Origin: Bos javanicus
Taxonomy: Eukaryota > Chordata > Mammalia > Artiodactyla > Bovidae
DNA length: 64,000 nucleotides
Direction of reading: 5' to 3'
Assembly: GCF_032452875.1 (NCBI RefSeq)
Contig: NC_083869.1
Span: 82,268,501 to 82,332,500 of the forward strand
Within the stretch, counting starts at the first letter, position 1. Each line of letters starts with the position of its first letter. This document shows positions 33,624 to 45,272 of the stretch, one piece after another. Both the position numbers and the translations under genes were made by a program. Under the pieces are notes generated by a model, which ran no database searches, had not been told where the DNA came from, and worked only from the letters and a program-made list of their open reading frames with translations.

Positions 33624-33641
33624 CCACCATCTTGTTCTTTC
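33624..33641 (-). promoter_or_regulatory. L1 5' terminus with YY1-like motif
   Basis: Reads gaacaagatggtggagg on the minus strand. CAAGATGG is the YY1-type core that lies at the extreme 5' end of many mammalian L1s and positions transcription start. Its presence next to the target duplication supports full length. One CpG of the GGCGG form has become GGTGG. Confidence 0.65.
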
Positions 33642-33655
33642 TACTTTTTACTTTT
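33642..33655. repeat. Target-site duplication of the full-length L1, right copy
   Basis: TACTTTTTACTTTT, identical to 22402-22415. Confidence 0.8.
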
Positions 33656-33779
33656 AAGATCTTATGCTAAGCAGCAATACATTTTGATATTTCTTCTCTC
33701 AATACTGTCCATAAATTCTTGCATACACTGACATAACTTATCTTTGTGATTTTCCCATGTCTAATCCTCTTAGAAAAAA

Positions 33780-34075
33780 ATTCACACCTTACTCAAATCA
33801 TCTACCAGGTTACTTTTTCATATTTTATTTTGATGGGTATAGTTTATTTCCTTGTGCTTATTATTGCATCTTAGAAACTGCCAGCTTCCAATTTTGCTAT
33901 AGACTTTCTGTCAATGTGTTCTTTCCAACCAGTTGTCTGAGCTTGCTGATGCATATATTTTTAAAGTCCATTTTCTTGGTTCTTTCATTCCCTTCCAATT
34001 CATGATCATTATCTCCTAAATTGCCTTCCACTATTACATTTTCAGCATATGAAATGCAGGTAATGAAAAACATTG
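33780..34075 (-). repeat. Possible CR1/L3-type LINE fossil (endonuclease-RT linker)
   Basis: The minus strand keeps an open 63-codon frame (33897-34088) with ENVIVEGNLGDNDHE, followed by MDFKN and KLRQLVGK. This order fits the end of a CR1/L3 endonuclease (GxLGxSDHE, then LDFRRAxFxxLRELVG). Further on, frameshifted text (aagctggcagtttct, then aactatacccatc) fits the next CR1 segments (ESWQF, then TIPM). No ruminant-specific repeat matches. Assigned from remembered family patterns only. Confidence 0.45.
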
Positions 34076-35782
34076 CAGGATTTGTCACCTATTTTGAAAT
34101 TTAGTGTATTTAGAAAAGTTTTAAAAGCTCAAAGTATTTTTTTTATTTTTATATTTTGACAATTTATTTTAAAAGTAAGTAATCAATGTTTTAAAAACAT
34201 GTTCAAGTAGTTTACAGGTTATCCATTTACTTGGCAGTGTCTCTTTGGGTGCTTGAATTTGCTGAAATATCACCTATTTGTAATATCTTAGGAAAACTGC
34301 CCAACTTTGATTGATATTTTAGTATATTTTTAAAAACTGATGTTAATTTCTACCAGTTTACTTTGGGTCTGTGTTTCACTTCAATTTTGTTCTTTTATTC
34401 TGAAAGGAATCATACTGTTCTTATCAATCAGTTTTATAATTTTTAGTATTTAAATACAATGATTATTCACTATGATTTTTATAGTTACAGGGTAACACTA
34501 CTCTAACAAAACTGATATCCATCCAGCTACTGGTAGTGGCAGACTAACAAGTAACACCAGATATTCATTTATAATATTTTGGAAAATGAAACCAATTTTT
34601 ACCAAAGTTTGGATTACAGACCTAGAAAATCTTTGAGAAATCACCTGTTGATGAACAATAATAAAAAATGTTCACTAAGAAACTCATATTTTTTATCATA
34701 TCTAAAACAGGTATGTACATCAGCATGCATTTATACTATCAATAACCTTATTTTGACCTTGCTTTCAATGAGTCTTTCAACTCTAGAATACATTCTTTTA
34801 AGCATATATAAACATTTTAAAACTTCTCATATATAGGATTGTAAAATATTCACAACAAATATCAAATAATTCATATTATACAAACTATGTGACCAATCAT
34901 GATATAAGTAACAAAAAAAAAAACTTAAGCTTCCATATTTTGGGAAAATAAACCTTTAATAACTTATGGATAAAAAAAAAAAAACTTAGAACTAAGGGAC
35001 AATAAAAATACCACATGTTCAACATTTGTTTAATGAAAGTAAAATAGTATTTATAAGGAAATGTATAGTCTTGAATGCACATATTGCCAAAGGGCAAAAA
35101 CTGAAAATAAAATATAAATAAATAAAATGAATGAGGTAATATAGAATTTTATAATCTTGAAAATAAACAGCAGAATAAAAACAATAATATTAAAAGAAAT
35201 TGTAAAATTGAAACATACAATAATGAAATCATAATCTATATGTATTATACATAATAGGAAAGGTCAACAATATCAACTGGCTAATTGAAAAGATTAACAT
35301 AATACAAACACAGCATGTTTGTCAAGTTAAAAAGACAAGTAGACACAAATTAATGTGTAAGGGCAAAGATGCTACAATTATAGAAGCTGTCACTGATAAT
35401 GAACAAATTTAGGGCATAAATGTTAAAGCATTAATCAATTTTTATAAACATAGTCATCATATCTGACTGAAACTCAGATTGAAAATTATCAGTTCTGAAT
35501 CCATAAAACTAGTTTTAAATATATTTAAAATCTTGCGCGTGCACACACACACACAAACACACACACCATCCCAGTTGTTTTAATAGTAATTCAGAGGATA
35601 ATTCCTGGAACAGACAAATCCAATCTCTACAATTCTTCCCTAGAAAAGAAGGATTATTATTATGCAACTCATTTTGTAATGCTGTCCTGACAAGGACAAG
35701 AGAAAAGAAAATTTTATAACAATGTTGCTTATGAACACAGGTAATAATGTCAAAAATTAAGCATTAGTAAATCAAATATGTA
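34076..35782. other. Unique AT-rich DNA
   Basis: No gene recognised. Contains a (CA)n tract near 35,545. A-rich strings at 34911-34923 and 34973-34984 are not attached to a recognisable element. Confidence 0.5.
35541..35567. repeat. (CA)n microsatellite
   Basis: About 12 CA units with one interruption, preceded by gcgcgtg. Confidence 0.9.
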
Positions 35783-35978
35783 CTCAGTTGCTTCAGTTGT
35801 GCTCAGCTCTTTGCAATTCCATGGACTGTACCCTGTCAGTCTCCTCTGCCCATGGGATTCTCTAGGCAAGAATACTGGACTCGGTTGCCATTTCCTCTTC
35901 CAGGGGATCTTCCTAATTCAGGGATGAAACTCTTGTCTCTGGGGCTCCTGCATTGGCAGGCAGATTATTTACCACTAA
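35783..35978 (-). mobile_element. Bov-tA SINE (diverged)
   Basis: Antisense body (tgcaattccatggactgtacc, catgggattctctaggcaag) and decayed tRNA head (attcagggatgaaac, ctcctgcattggcaggcag). B box mutated. Confidence 0.85.
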
Positions 35979-37255
35979 ATAGTAACAATAAAATAACTAT
36001 GCATCATGACCTTTCATCCCCACCATGACAGGTCTCCCTATCTTTCACAATACAAAATAATATTACCTGGCAGGAGTAACAAAAGATGATTTTGAAATGT
36101 AATTTATTGTTGTTGTTATATTTTTCAATACAGTGTCTGCTCATCAATTCAGAGGATATTAAAGCTGAAAAAATTCACTGTTTCACTAAGAACAACATCT
36201 CATAGCTAGAGACACACATTCACAGAAACAAATGTGATCAGTTAGCTCTCTCTATTGCTGTTTAAATATTGATCATACATTGGAAGCAGGAGTGTTGCAG
36301 GGTCAACTGAATCGTTTCTTGTTTCCAGTTGCTTGTATTTGAGGCAGCTGTCACTGTGTGATCTAAGGATTTGGCCTATTTAAGCCTATTTGGAGAAACT
36401 TTGTGGTTGTAGTTTTTACTGGCAAAGCATGTTTCTCTGGAACCTTTGTTGTGTGAGACTAAAACATAGAGCATGGTTTTCTATGAGCACCAGGAACACA
36501 GTGAACATATGCTTTCAAGAATCTGCTGAAATTGCTATCTAGACAAAATGAGATATTGCCTAACAATTAAGGTAAATTAAGCAGCTGTTTCATACTATAC
36601 TGTGCTAATGCTGCTTCAAAATTGTAAATTGTTGATGGGAGATCAGAATGAGAAAGAAACAATATCATTCACATTTCTATAGCCATTCATTTTATGATTA
36701 TCATAAGAAGCAAGTATTTTTGCAGCTGATAGTGACTAGAAGTAAAATACGACAGTCTAAGGAAGCTATTTAAACTGAATTAATAAGAAAAAGTAATAGA
36801 ATAAAAAATATGCCAGTTGATCATTTTTTGTGTTTCTTTTTAAAGTCAGACTTACTGAATGCTCATGTCAAACTACTCTCAAGAGTTAATTGACATCAAC
36901 GTTAGGCATGTCACATTTTCTTCTGAAACTGAAAAATGTAAAAGAATAAACTGGAAAATATACTGCACTCTTTAATATCTGAGAGGCTAATGAGTACTCC
37001 AACAATATTAAAAACCTGTCCTACAGAATTAAAATATGAGTACTTAAGATTCCAATATTGAAGAGCATGGAAAAGAAAAGGAATAACATAGGTTCAATTA
37101 GAACAGGTACGTTGTCACTATTTTGTTCAGCTAATTATACTTTTTCATGATATTTGAAAGGCTTAAAAGAATTTGTGAGCTATGTATAAAGATTAGAAGT
37201 TAAAAAAAAAAGTAAAAAGCTTTGGGGGAAAAAAAAAAGGAGTTGTCCCATCATT
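35979..37255. other. Unique DNA, nothing recognised
   Basis: No exon-like frame, no repeat family recognised. Confidence 0.5.
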
Positions 37256-37458
37256 TAAAAGTGAAAGTATTAGTTCCTCAGTTATGTTTGTGACTCAATG
37301 GAATGTGGCCTGCCAGGTTCCTCTCTCTATGGAATTCTCCAGGCAAGAATACTGGGGTGGGTAACCAATCCCTTCTCCAGGGAATCTTTCTGACCCAGAG
37401 ATAGAACCCAGTTCTCTGTAGGCACATTCTTTACCATCTGAGCCACCAGGGAAACCCA
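37256..37458 (-). mobile_element. Bov-tA SINE (old)
   Basis: Antisense body (caggcaagaatactggggtggg) and head (acccagagatagaacc, ccatctgagccaccaggga). Highly diverged. Confidence 0.82.
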
Positions 37459-37649
37459 TTGTTGGCCTACCTCTTATGATTCTTTTGTCTCAGACCTTGC
37501 AATTTGTTTTCCTTTTCTTTTAATCTGCATTTATTTTATAGATATCCTTGAATATTTGAGAAAGAGAAAGATCACTTGATTTATTTTTACCTATCTAAGC
37601 ACAATAAACAAATTTCCATTGTTCACATATATGTAAATATCTCAAAGAA

Positions 37650-38070
37650 AAAAACATTTCCCCAGTATTATTGAGTAATTAACTGACATATATCACTGCA
37701 TAAGTTTCAGAAATAGAGCATGGCAATTTGATCTATATATACTATGAAGTGATTACAACAGTAGGTTTAATCAACATCCATCATCTTATTAGGTACAGTA
37801 AAAAGAAAAAAGATTTCTCCCTGTAAAAGAATTTCTTAGGATCTATTCTTTTAAGAACAAATATATATAATTATATGTGTGTGTGTGTGTGTGTATGTGT
37901 GTGTGTGTATGTGTGTGTGTGTGTGTGTATCTCAAGCAGTAGGGTTAACTATAGTCATCATGTTGTGTATTACATCCTTAGTACCTCTTTATCTAATAAC
38001 TAGAAGTATGTACCCTTTGACCATCTTTCCACAATTCTCCCTCCCATGACCATTACTGAATATAGTAATG
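37650..38070 (-). mobile_element. Old L1 3'UTR fragment (L1MA/L1MB-like)
   Basis: Antisense text 'ttattgagtaattaactgacatata', 'acaacagtaggtttaatcaacatccatcatc', 'gttaactatagtcatcatgttg' and 'gtaccctttgaccatctttcc' follows the well-known old L1 3'UTR. A TG microsatellite has grown inside it. Confidence 0.75.
37875..37928. repeat. (TG)n microsatellite inside old L1
   Basis: About 27 TG units with two or three TA interruptions. Confidence 0.93.
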
Positions 38071-39304
38071 AAAACTTATTTTACATAACAAGTATCTCAT
38101 GTACATTTCTCTGTACAATATGGGTAGTCAATAAATATGAAGTAAGGACAGGAGCAAACCCCATTCATTAAATGTATCCATGTCCATTTTGGAAATATAT
38201 TTTAGAACTTGCCAAGAATCTAAAAGTTTTGATCTATTTTTCCTCCTTTTTTTTAACTAAAGTTTTTAAATTATATTATTTTAGGTTATACTATTATACT
38301 GTGCTACACACTGTCATTCATTTAAGGAATTTCAGTGACATTAAGGTTTCCATATGGTGGGTGATTACCACAAAAGGATATAATGAAGCATGAAGAGAAT
38401 GAAAAATGTTTTTTTTTCTACACATTGCAAGGTAACCCAGGGACAGAACATAATATAAATTCTCAAAACTCTGACTCCTGGTTCTATGTTAGACTGCATT
38501 CCTATTATTTTCTATGTATTTGCTTGACATTTGTCAGTATTTTCTAGTTTTTTAGTCTTTTTCTATTCTTTTCACTACCCTTCTGATCTGACGGAAATAA
38601 GTAAGGAAATTAAAATTCAAGTTAAGTCTGATTAATTGAATTTTCCAGACTGAATTTCTAATTATTTATTTTCATATATTTATTCACAGTATCAGTAAAA
38701 CTTCTCTAGCTTTATGGCCTAATCTATTTCAAACTATTAAAATCACAATCATTAATTAACATAATTTATGGTAAAACAGATTTTTAGGTAGGTCTTGTTG
38801 CTGTTATTTTGGTTGTTTCAACATCTGTATAGCTGTTTAGATTTTACAAGCACTTTTTAAAGCAATTTTCATTTTGTCTTGTTACTAGAGTAATAGGAGT
38901 GGTACCTATAAGATATGCTTGTAGACAGATATGGGAAATCAAGAATTGGAGCGGTGATTTGATTATGTTTCTCCAGGAGTAAAATATGTAATTTCTTGTT
39001 TATCAGGGGAACACAGTGAAACTATTTTTTTTTTTAGGATGTTTAGTACATATTAGAGCATGGAGTACTATAAATTCTCACCCTCTTTATCTTGACATAT
39101 ATACACAAACCAAAGGGCCATTGTTTGACTGGGACCTGGTTTGATTAGAACTCTTAGATAGCAATGAGCTGTAAAGTATGAGAGTGGGAAAGTAGAAGTC
39201 AGGAGACTGCTGATGACTGTTATTTGGCAAAAGAAAAGTGAAAGTTGGAAGACTTCAAGGGAAAGTTATTTATGCACCCATTTAAAATACTCTTTACTAC
39301 TACT
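38071..39304. other. Unique AT-rich DNA
   Basis: No gene or repeat recognised. Confidence 0.5.
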
Positions 39305-40153
39305 TCTACAATTTTTAAATTGAAATTTAATTTTTTTTTTAATTTTTATTGGAGTATTATTGATTTACAATGTTGTGTTAGTTTCAGGTGTACAGCAAAG
39401 TGAATCTGTTATATAAATATATATATTCATTCAATTTAGATTATTTTTCCATATAGGCCACTCTAGGGTGTTGAGTAGAGTTCCCTTTCCTATACAGTAG
39501 GCCAAAATTACTTTTCTATTTTATATATAGTAGTATGTATGTGTCAATACCAGTCTTCCAATTTATCCTTCTCCCTCTTATCCTCCAGTAACCATGAATT
39601 TATTTTCTACATCTGTAACTCTATTTCAGTTTAGTAGAGAAGTTAATTTGCAGCCTTTTTTGAGATTCCACATATAAGTGATATTATATGATATTTGTCT
39701 CTGTCTTACTTACTTCTCATTATGAGAATCTCTAGGTACATCCTTGTTGCTGCAAATGGCATTATTTTGTTCCTTTTATAGGTAATATGAGTATTACCAT
39801 CATATATATATACCACACCTTCTTTATTCATTCTTCAGTTGATGGACATTTATGTTGCTACTGTGTCCTGGCTATTTTGCCTAGAGTTGCAGTGAACTTT
39901 AGGGTGCATGTATCCTCTTGAATTATGAATTTCTCTGGATATATGCCCAGGAGTGGATTGCTGGATCACATGGTAGCTCTATTTTTAGTTTTTTAAAGAA
40001 CCTCCATACTGTATAGTGGCTATACCAGGTTGCATCCCAACAATAGTGTTCAAAAAGAAAATCCTGAGACTGGAAGAGAGTATTTACAAATGAACACACC
40101 GACAAGGAATAAATCTCCAAAACATACAAACAATTCTTTTATATTGACCACAC
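39305..40153 (-). mobile_element. Old L1 with 5' inversion, first part
   Basis: 39305 to about 40063 is antisense L1 3' end (gatttacaatgttgtgttag, then gagtggattgctggatcac). From about 40064 the L1 runs in the plus direction (agagagtatttacaaatgaa, ccaaaacatacaaacaa). This is the 5'-inversion signature. The plus part continues at 40416-40453 and 44046-44235, being split by a SINE and a younger L1. At the ORF2 position of the young L1 premature stop it reads TATAGCC. Confidence 0.8.
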
Positions 40154-40415
40154 TGCAGCTGCTGCTAAGTCGCTTCAGTCGTGTCCGACTCTGTGCGACC
40201 CCAGAGATGGCAGACCACCAGGCTCCCCCTCCCTGGGATTCTCCAGGCAAGAACATTGGAGTGGGTTGCCAGTTCCTTCTGCAATGCATGAAAGTGAAAA
40301 GCGAAGTCGTTTAGTTGTGTCCGGTGTGATGCCATGGACTGCAGCCTACCAGGTTCCTCCATCCATGGGATTTTCCAGGCAAGAGTACTGGAGTGGGGTG
40401 CCACTGCCTTTTCCG
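40154..40415 (-). mobile_element. Bov-A2 SINE nested in old L1
   Basis: Antisense dimer with perfect 13-bp duplication ATATTGACCACAC (40141-40153 and 40416-40428). Confidence 0.95.
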
Positions 40416-40453
40416 ATATTGACCACACAAGTCAATATAAAAAACAAAGAACC

Positions 40454-43400
40454 TACGTTATCCTTTAGGAGTTTTATAGTTTCAGGTCTTATGTTTAGAT
40501 CTTTAATCCATTTTGAGTTTATTTTTGTGTATGGTGTTAGAAAGTGGTCTAGTTTCATTCTTTTACAAGTGGTTGACCAGATTTCCCAGCACCACTTGTT
40601 AAAGAGATTGTCTTTAATCCAATGTATATTCTTGCCTCCTTTGTCAAAGATAATGTGTCCATAGGTGCATGGATTTATCTCTGGGCTTTCTATTTTGTTC
40701 CATTGATCTATATTTCTGTCTTTGTGCCAGTACCATACTGTCTTGATGACTGTGGCTTTGTAGTAGAGCCTGAAGTCAGGCAGATTGATTCCTCCAGTTC
40801 CATTCTTCTTTCTCAAGATTGCTTTGGCTATTCGAGGTTTTTTCATATTTCCATACAAACTGTGAAATTATTTGTTCTAGCTCTGTGAAGAATACCGTTG
40901 GTAGCTTGATAGGGATTGCATTGAATATATAAATTGCTTTGGGTAGTATACTCATTTTCACTACACTGATTCTTCCAATCCATGAGCATGGTATATTTCT
41001 CCATCTATTAGTGTCTTCTGATTTCTTTCACCAGTGTTTTATAGTTTTCTATATATAGGTCTTTAGTTTCTTTAACTAGATATATTCCTAAGTATTTTAT
41101 TCTTTTCGTTGCAATGGTGAATGGAATTGTTTCCTTAATTTCTCTTTCTGTTTTCTCATTATTAGTGTATAGGAATGCAAGGGATTTCTGTGTGTTGATT
41201 TTATATCCTGCAACTTTACTATATTCATTGATTAGTTCTAGTAATTTTCAGATGGAGTCTTTAGGATATTCCATGTAGAGGATCATGTCATCTGCAAACA
41301 ATGAGAGTTTTACTTCTTCTTTTCCAATTTGGATTCCTTTTATTTCTTTTTCTGCTCTGATTGCTGTGGCCAAAACTTCCAAAACTATGTTGAATAGTAG
41401 TAGTGAGAGTGGGCAGCCTCGTCTTATTCCTGACTTTAGGGGAAATGCTTTCAATTTTTCACCATTGAGGATAATGTTTGCTGTGGGTTTGTCATATATA
41501 GCTTTTATTATGTTGAGGTATGTTCCTTCTATTCCTGCTTTCTGGAGAGTTTTTATCATAAATGGATGTTGAATTTTGTCAAAGGCTTTCTCTGCATCTG
41601 TTGAGTTAATCATGTAGTTTTTATTTTCAATTTGTTAATGTGGTGTATTACATTGATTGATTTGCAGATATTGAAGAATCCTTGCATCTCTGGGATAAAG
41701 CCTACTTGGTCATGGTGTATGATCTTTTTAATGTGTTGTTGGATTCTGATTGCTAGAATTTTGTTAAGAATTTTTGCATCTATGTTCATCAGTGCTATTG
41801 GCCTGTAATTTTCTTTTTTTGTGGCATGTTTGTCAGGTTTTGGCATTAGGGTGATGGTGGCCTCATAGAATGAGTTTGGAAGCTTACCTTCCTCTGCAAT
41901 TTTCTGAAAGAGTTTGAGTAGGATAGGTGTTAGCTCTTCTCTAAATTTTTGGTAGAATTCAGCTGTGAAGCTGTCTGGACCTGGGCTTTTGTTTGCTGGA
42001 AGATTTCTGATTACAGTTTCAATTTCCGTGCTTGTGATGGGTCTGTTAAGATTTTCTATTTCTTCCTGGTCCAGTTTTGGAAAGTTGTACTTTTCTAAGA
42101 ATTTGTCCATTTCTTCCACATTGTCCATTTTATTGGCATATAATTGCTGATTGTAGTCTCTTATGATCATTTGTATTTCTGTTTTGTCTTTTGTGATCTC
42201 TCCATTTTCATTTCTAATTTTATGGATTTGATTTTTTTCCCTTTGTTTCTTGATGAGTCTGGCTAATGGTTTGTCGATTTTATTTATCCTTTCAAAGAAC
42301 CAGCTTTTGGCTTTGTTGATTTTTGCTATGGTCTCTTTTGTTTCTTTTGCATTTATTTCTGCCTTAATTTTTAAGATTTCTTTCCTTCTACTAACCCTGG
42401 GGTTCTTCATTTCTTCCTTTTCTAGTTGCTTTAGGTATAGAGTTAGGTTATTTATTTGACATTTTTTCTTGTTTCTTGAGGTATGCCTGTATTGCTATGA
42501 ACTTTCCCCTTAGGACTGCTTTTACAGTGTCCCACAGGTTTTGGGTTGTTGTGTTTTCATTTTCATTAGTTTCTATGAAAATTTTGATTTCTTTTTTGAT
42601 TTCTTCTGTGATTTGTTGATTATTCAGCAGAATGTTGTGCAACCTCCATATTTTGGAATTTTTATTATTTTTTCTCCTGTAGTTGAGATCTAATCTTACT
42701 GCATTGTGGTAAGAAAAGATGCTTGGAATGATTTCAATTTTTTTGAATTTACCAAGGCTAGATTTATGGCCCAGGATGTGATCTATCCTGTAGAAGGTTC
42801 CATGTGCCCTTGAGAAAAAAGTGAAATTCATTGTTTTGGGGTGAAATGACATCACAGCAGGATTCTGTATGACCCACCTCCCAGGAATTGGAAATAAAAG
42901 CAAAAATAAACAAATGGGACCTAATTAAACTTAAAAGCTTCTGCACAACAAAGGAAACTATAAGCAAGGTGAAAAGGCAGCCTTCAGAATGGAAGAAAAT
43001 AATAGCAAATGAAGCAACTGACAAACAACTAATCTCAAAAATATACAAGCAACTCCTACAGCTCAATTCCAGAAAAACAAATGACCCAATCAAAAAATGG
43101 GCCAAAGATCTATATAGACATTTCTCCAAAGCAGACATACAGATGGCTAACAAACACATGAAAAGATTCTCAACATCACTTATTATCAGAGAAATGCAAA
43201 TCAAAACCATTTTGAGGTACCATGTCATGCCAGTCAGAATGGCTGCGATCCAAAAGTCTACAAGCAGTAAATGCTAGAGACGATGTGGAGAAAAGGGAAC
43301 CCTCTTACACTGTTGGTGGGAATGCAAACTAGTATAGGCACTATGGAGAACAGTGTGGAGATTCCTTAAAAAACTGGAAATAGAACTGCCTTATGACCCA

Positions 43401-44045
43401 GCAATCCCACTGCTGGGCATACACACTGAGGAAACTAGAATTGAAAGAGACACGTGTAACCCAATGTTCATCGCAACACTGTTTATAATAGCCAGGACAT
43501 GGAAGCAACCTAGATGTCCATCAGCAGATGAATGGATAAGAAAACTGTGGTACATATCCACAATGGAATATTACTCATCTATTAAAAAGAATGCATTTGA
43601 ATCAGTTCTAATGAGGTGGATGAAACTGTAGCCTATTAAACGGAGTGAAGTAAACCAGAAAGAAAAACACCAGTACAGTATACTAACGCATATATATGGA
43701 ATTTAGAAAGATGGTAACAATAACTCTGTATACGAGATAGCAAAAGAGACACTTATGTATAGAACAGTCTTGTGGACTCTGTGGGAGAGGGAGAGGGTGG
43801 GATGATTTGGGAGAATGGCATTGAAATATGAATAATATCATATATGAAATAAGTCACCATTCCAGGTTCGATGCACGATACTAGATGCTTGGGGCTGGTG
43901 CACTGGGATGACTCAGATGGATGGTACGGGGAGGGAGGAGGAAGGAGGGTTCAGGATGGGGAACACATGTATATCTGTGGTGGATTCATATTGATATATG
44001 GCAAAACCAATACAATATTGTAAAGTTAAAAAAATAATTAAAGAA
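40454..44045 (+). mobile_element. Young L1 with 5' inversion, nested in the older inverted L1
   Basis: 40454 to about 42848 is antisense L1 (equivalent to about 13717-16107 of the 11.9-17.4 kb L1). 42849-44045 is sense L1 to the tail (about 16129 to end). Roughly 20 bp is lost between the two halves. AAAGAACC at 40446-40453 and 44046-44053 is the target duplication, and the older L1 resumes in register. The sense half has TAG in frame after the ORF2 Cys motif at 43335-43337, as in the other young copy, plus a TGG-to-TAG change at 43274-43276. Confidence 0.92.
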
Positions 44046-44235
44046 AAAGAACCCTATTAAAAAAATGGGCAAAAGATCTAAATATACATTTCACCAAAGA
44101 AAGATATATAGATGGTCAAAAAGTACATGAAAATATGCTCAACATCACTAATAATTAGATAAATGCAAATCAAAATTTCACACTGGTTAGAATGGCCATC
44201 ATCACAAAGCCTACAAACAATAAGTGCTCAAGAGG
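44046..44235 (+). mobile_element. Old L1 with 5' inversion, last part
   Basis: aaaaaatgggcaaaagatct, gcaaatcaaaatttcacactgg and tagaatggccatcatcacaaag are L1 ORF2 text continuing the plus-oriented part of the old element begun near 40064. Confidence 0.82.
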
Positions 44236-44654
44236 GCTCTCTTGCTGATACTTAATCCGGATTACATGATAGATATTTTGGAAGCATGATTTTTGAGGGA
44301 AAAAAAGGAGAGTAAAATGTGTCTGTAAAGTACTAACCCACATTTCAAATTGTGGGGGAGGCCAGAAAAAAAAGGGTAAAATGGAAAAATAAAAATGTTA
44401 TTGGATCCCAAATTTCTTGTGGAAAATAACAAAATTGGCTGCATTTTATTGGCTATTCTTAGGAGGAATAATGTAACAAGAAGAACCATGTGTAATGTTT
44501 TGTGTGTGCCTTTAAAAGCAGATTGGATCTCACTGAGGAATATTAGACTTTCTCCACTGACAGAAACCTCCTGCCCAGACCTCTCATAGCAAAAGATAGT
44601 AAAAATTCAAATTGAAACTATTTTATTTTGAACTTTTTTTCTGTTTCTAATACC
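44236..44654. other. Unique DNA
   Basis: No gene or repeat recognised. Confidence 0.5.
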
Positions 44655-44987
44655 AGCTTAGCTATTTCACATCCAAAAAGATGATACTGTTAAAGTACTG
44701 CACTCAATATGCCAGCAAATTTGGAAAACTCAGCAGTGGCCACAGGACTGGAAAAGGTCAGTTTTCATTCCAATACCAAAAAGTGCAATGCCAAAGAATG
44801 TTCAAACTACTGTATAATTGCACTCATTTCACATACTAGCAAGGTCATGCTCAAAAGCCTCCACACTAGGCTTCAATAGTATCTGTGTACCAAGAACTTT
44901 CAGATGTACAAGCTGGATTCAGAAAAAGCAGAGGAACCAGAGATCATATTGCCAATCTCTACTGGATCATAGAAAAAGAAAGAACTC
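44655..44987 (+). mobile_element. BovB LINE, left part (interrupted by an L1 tail)
   Basis: BovB RT region from gatgatactgttaaagtactgc through aactcagcagtggccacagg to ggatcatagaaaaagaaag. Unlike the 9.7-kb copy it keeps the stretch before motif A. Frames broken. Confidence 0.92.
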
Positions 44988-45272
44988 AGTCTTATGGACT
45001 CTGTGGGAGAGGGAGAGGGTGGGAAGATTTGGGAGAATGACATTGAAACATGTAAAATATCATGTAAGAAACGAGTTGCCAGTCCAGGTTCAATACACGA
45101 TACTGGATGCTTGGGGCTAGTGCACTGGGATGACCCAGAGGGATGGTATGGGGAGGGAGGAGGGAGGAGGGTTCAGGATGGGGAACACATGTATACCTGT
45201 GGCGGATTCATTTTGATATTTGGCAAAACTAATACAATTATGTAAAGTTTAAAAATAAAATAAAATTTAAAA
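44988..45272 (+). mobile_element. L1 3'-end insertion, 285 bp, nested in BovB
   Basis: Sense L1 3'UTR from gtcttatggactctgtggga to the A-rich tail with perfect 15-bp duplication AAAAAGAAAGAACTC (44973-44987 and 45273-45287). Few differences from the young L1 3'UTR, hence young. Confidence 0.94.

Larger units (their letters stand above)
22416..33641 (-). mobile_element. Essentially full-length older L1, antisense, with five nested insertions
   Basis: A T-rich (complement of A-tail) left end, 3'UTR and ORF2 remnant (about 22850-28550), ORF1 remnant (about 28612-29776), then a 5'UTR of several kilobases ending at a CAAGATGG-type motif near 33,630. A perfect 14-bp duplication flanks it. Removing the insertions (24307-25003, 26397-27608, 29263-29534, 30161-30401, about 31215-31428) leaves about 8.6 kb, a plausible full length for ruminant L1. 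Both ORFs are frameshifted, so it is inactive. Confidence 0.92.
29777..33641 (-). promoter_or_regulatory. Long 5'UTR of the full-length L1
   Basis: About 3.4 kb after removing two SINEs. The ORF1-proximal part contains two A-rich tandem units of about 514 bp (about 30610-31128 and 31129-31840, the second split by Bov-tA). The distal part is more GC-rich and ends at the L1 5' terminus. In active L1s this region holds the internal RNA polymerase II promoter; activity here is unknown and CpG loss argues against it. Confidence 0.75.
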
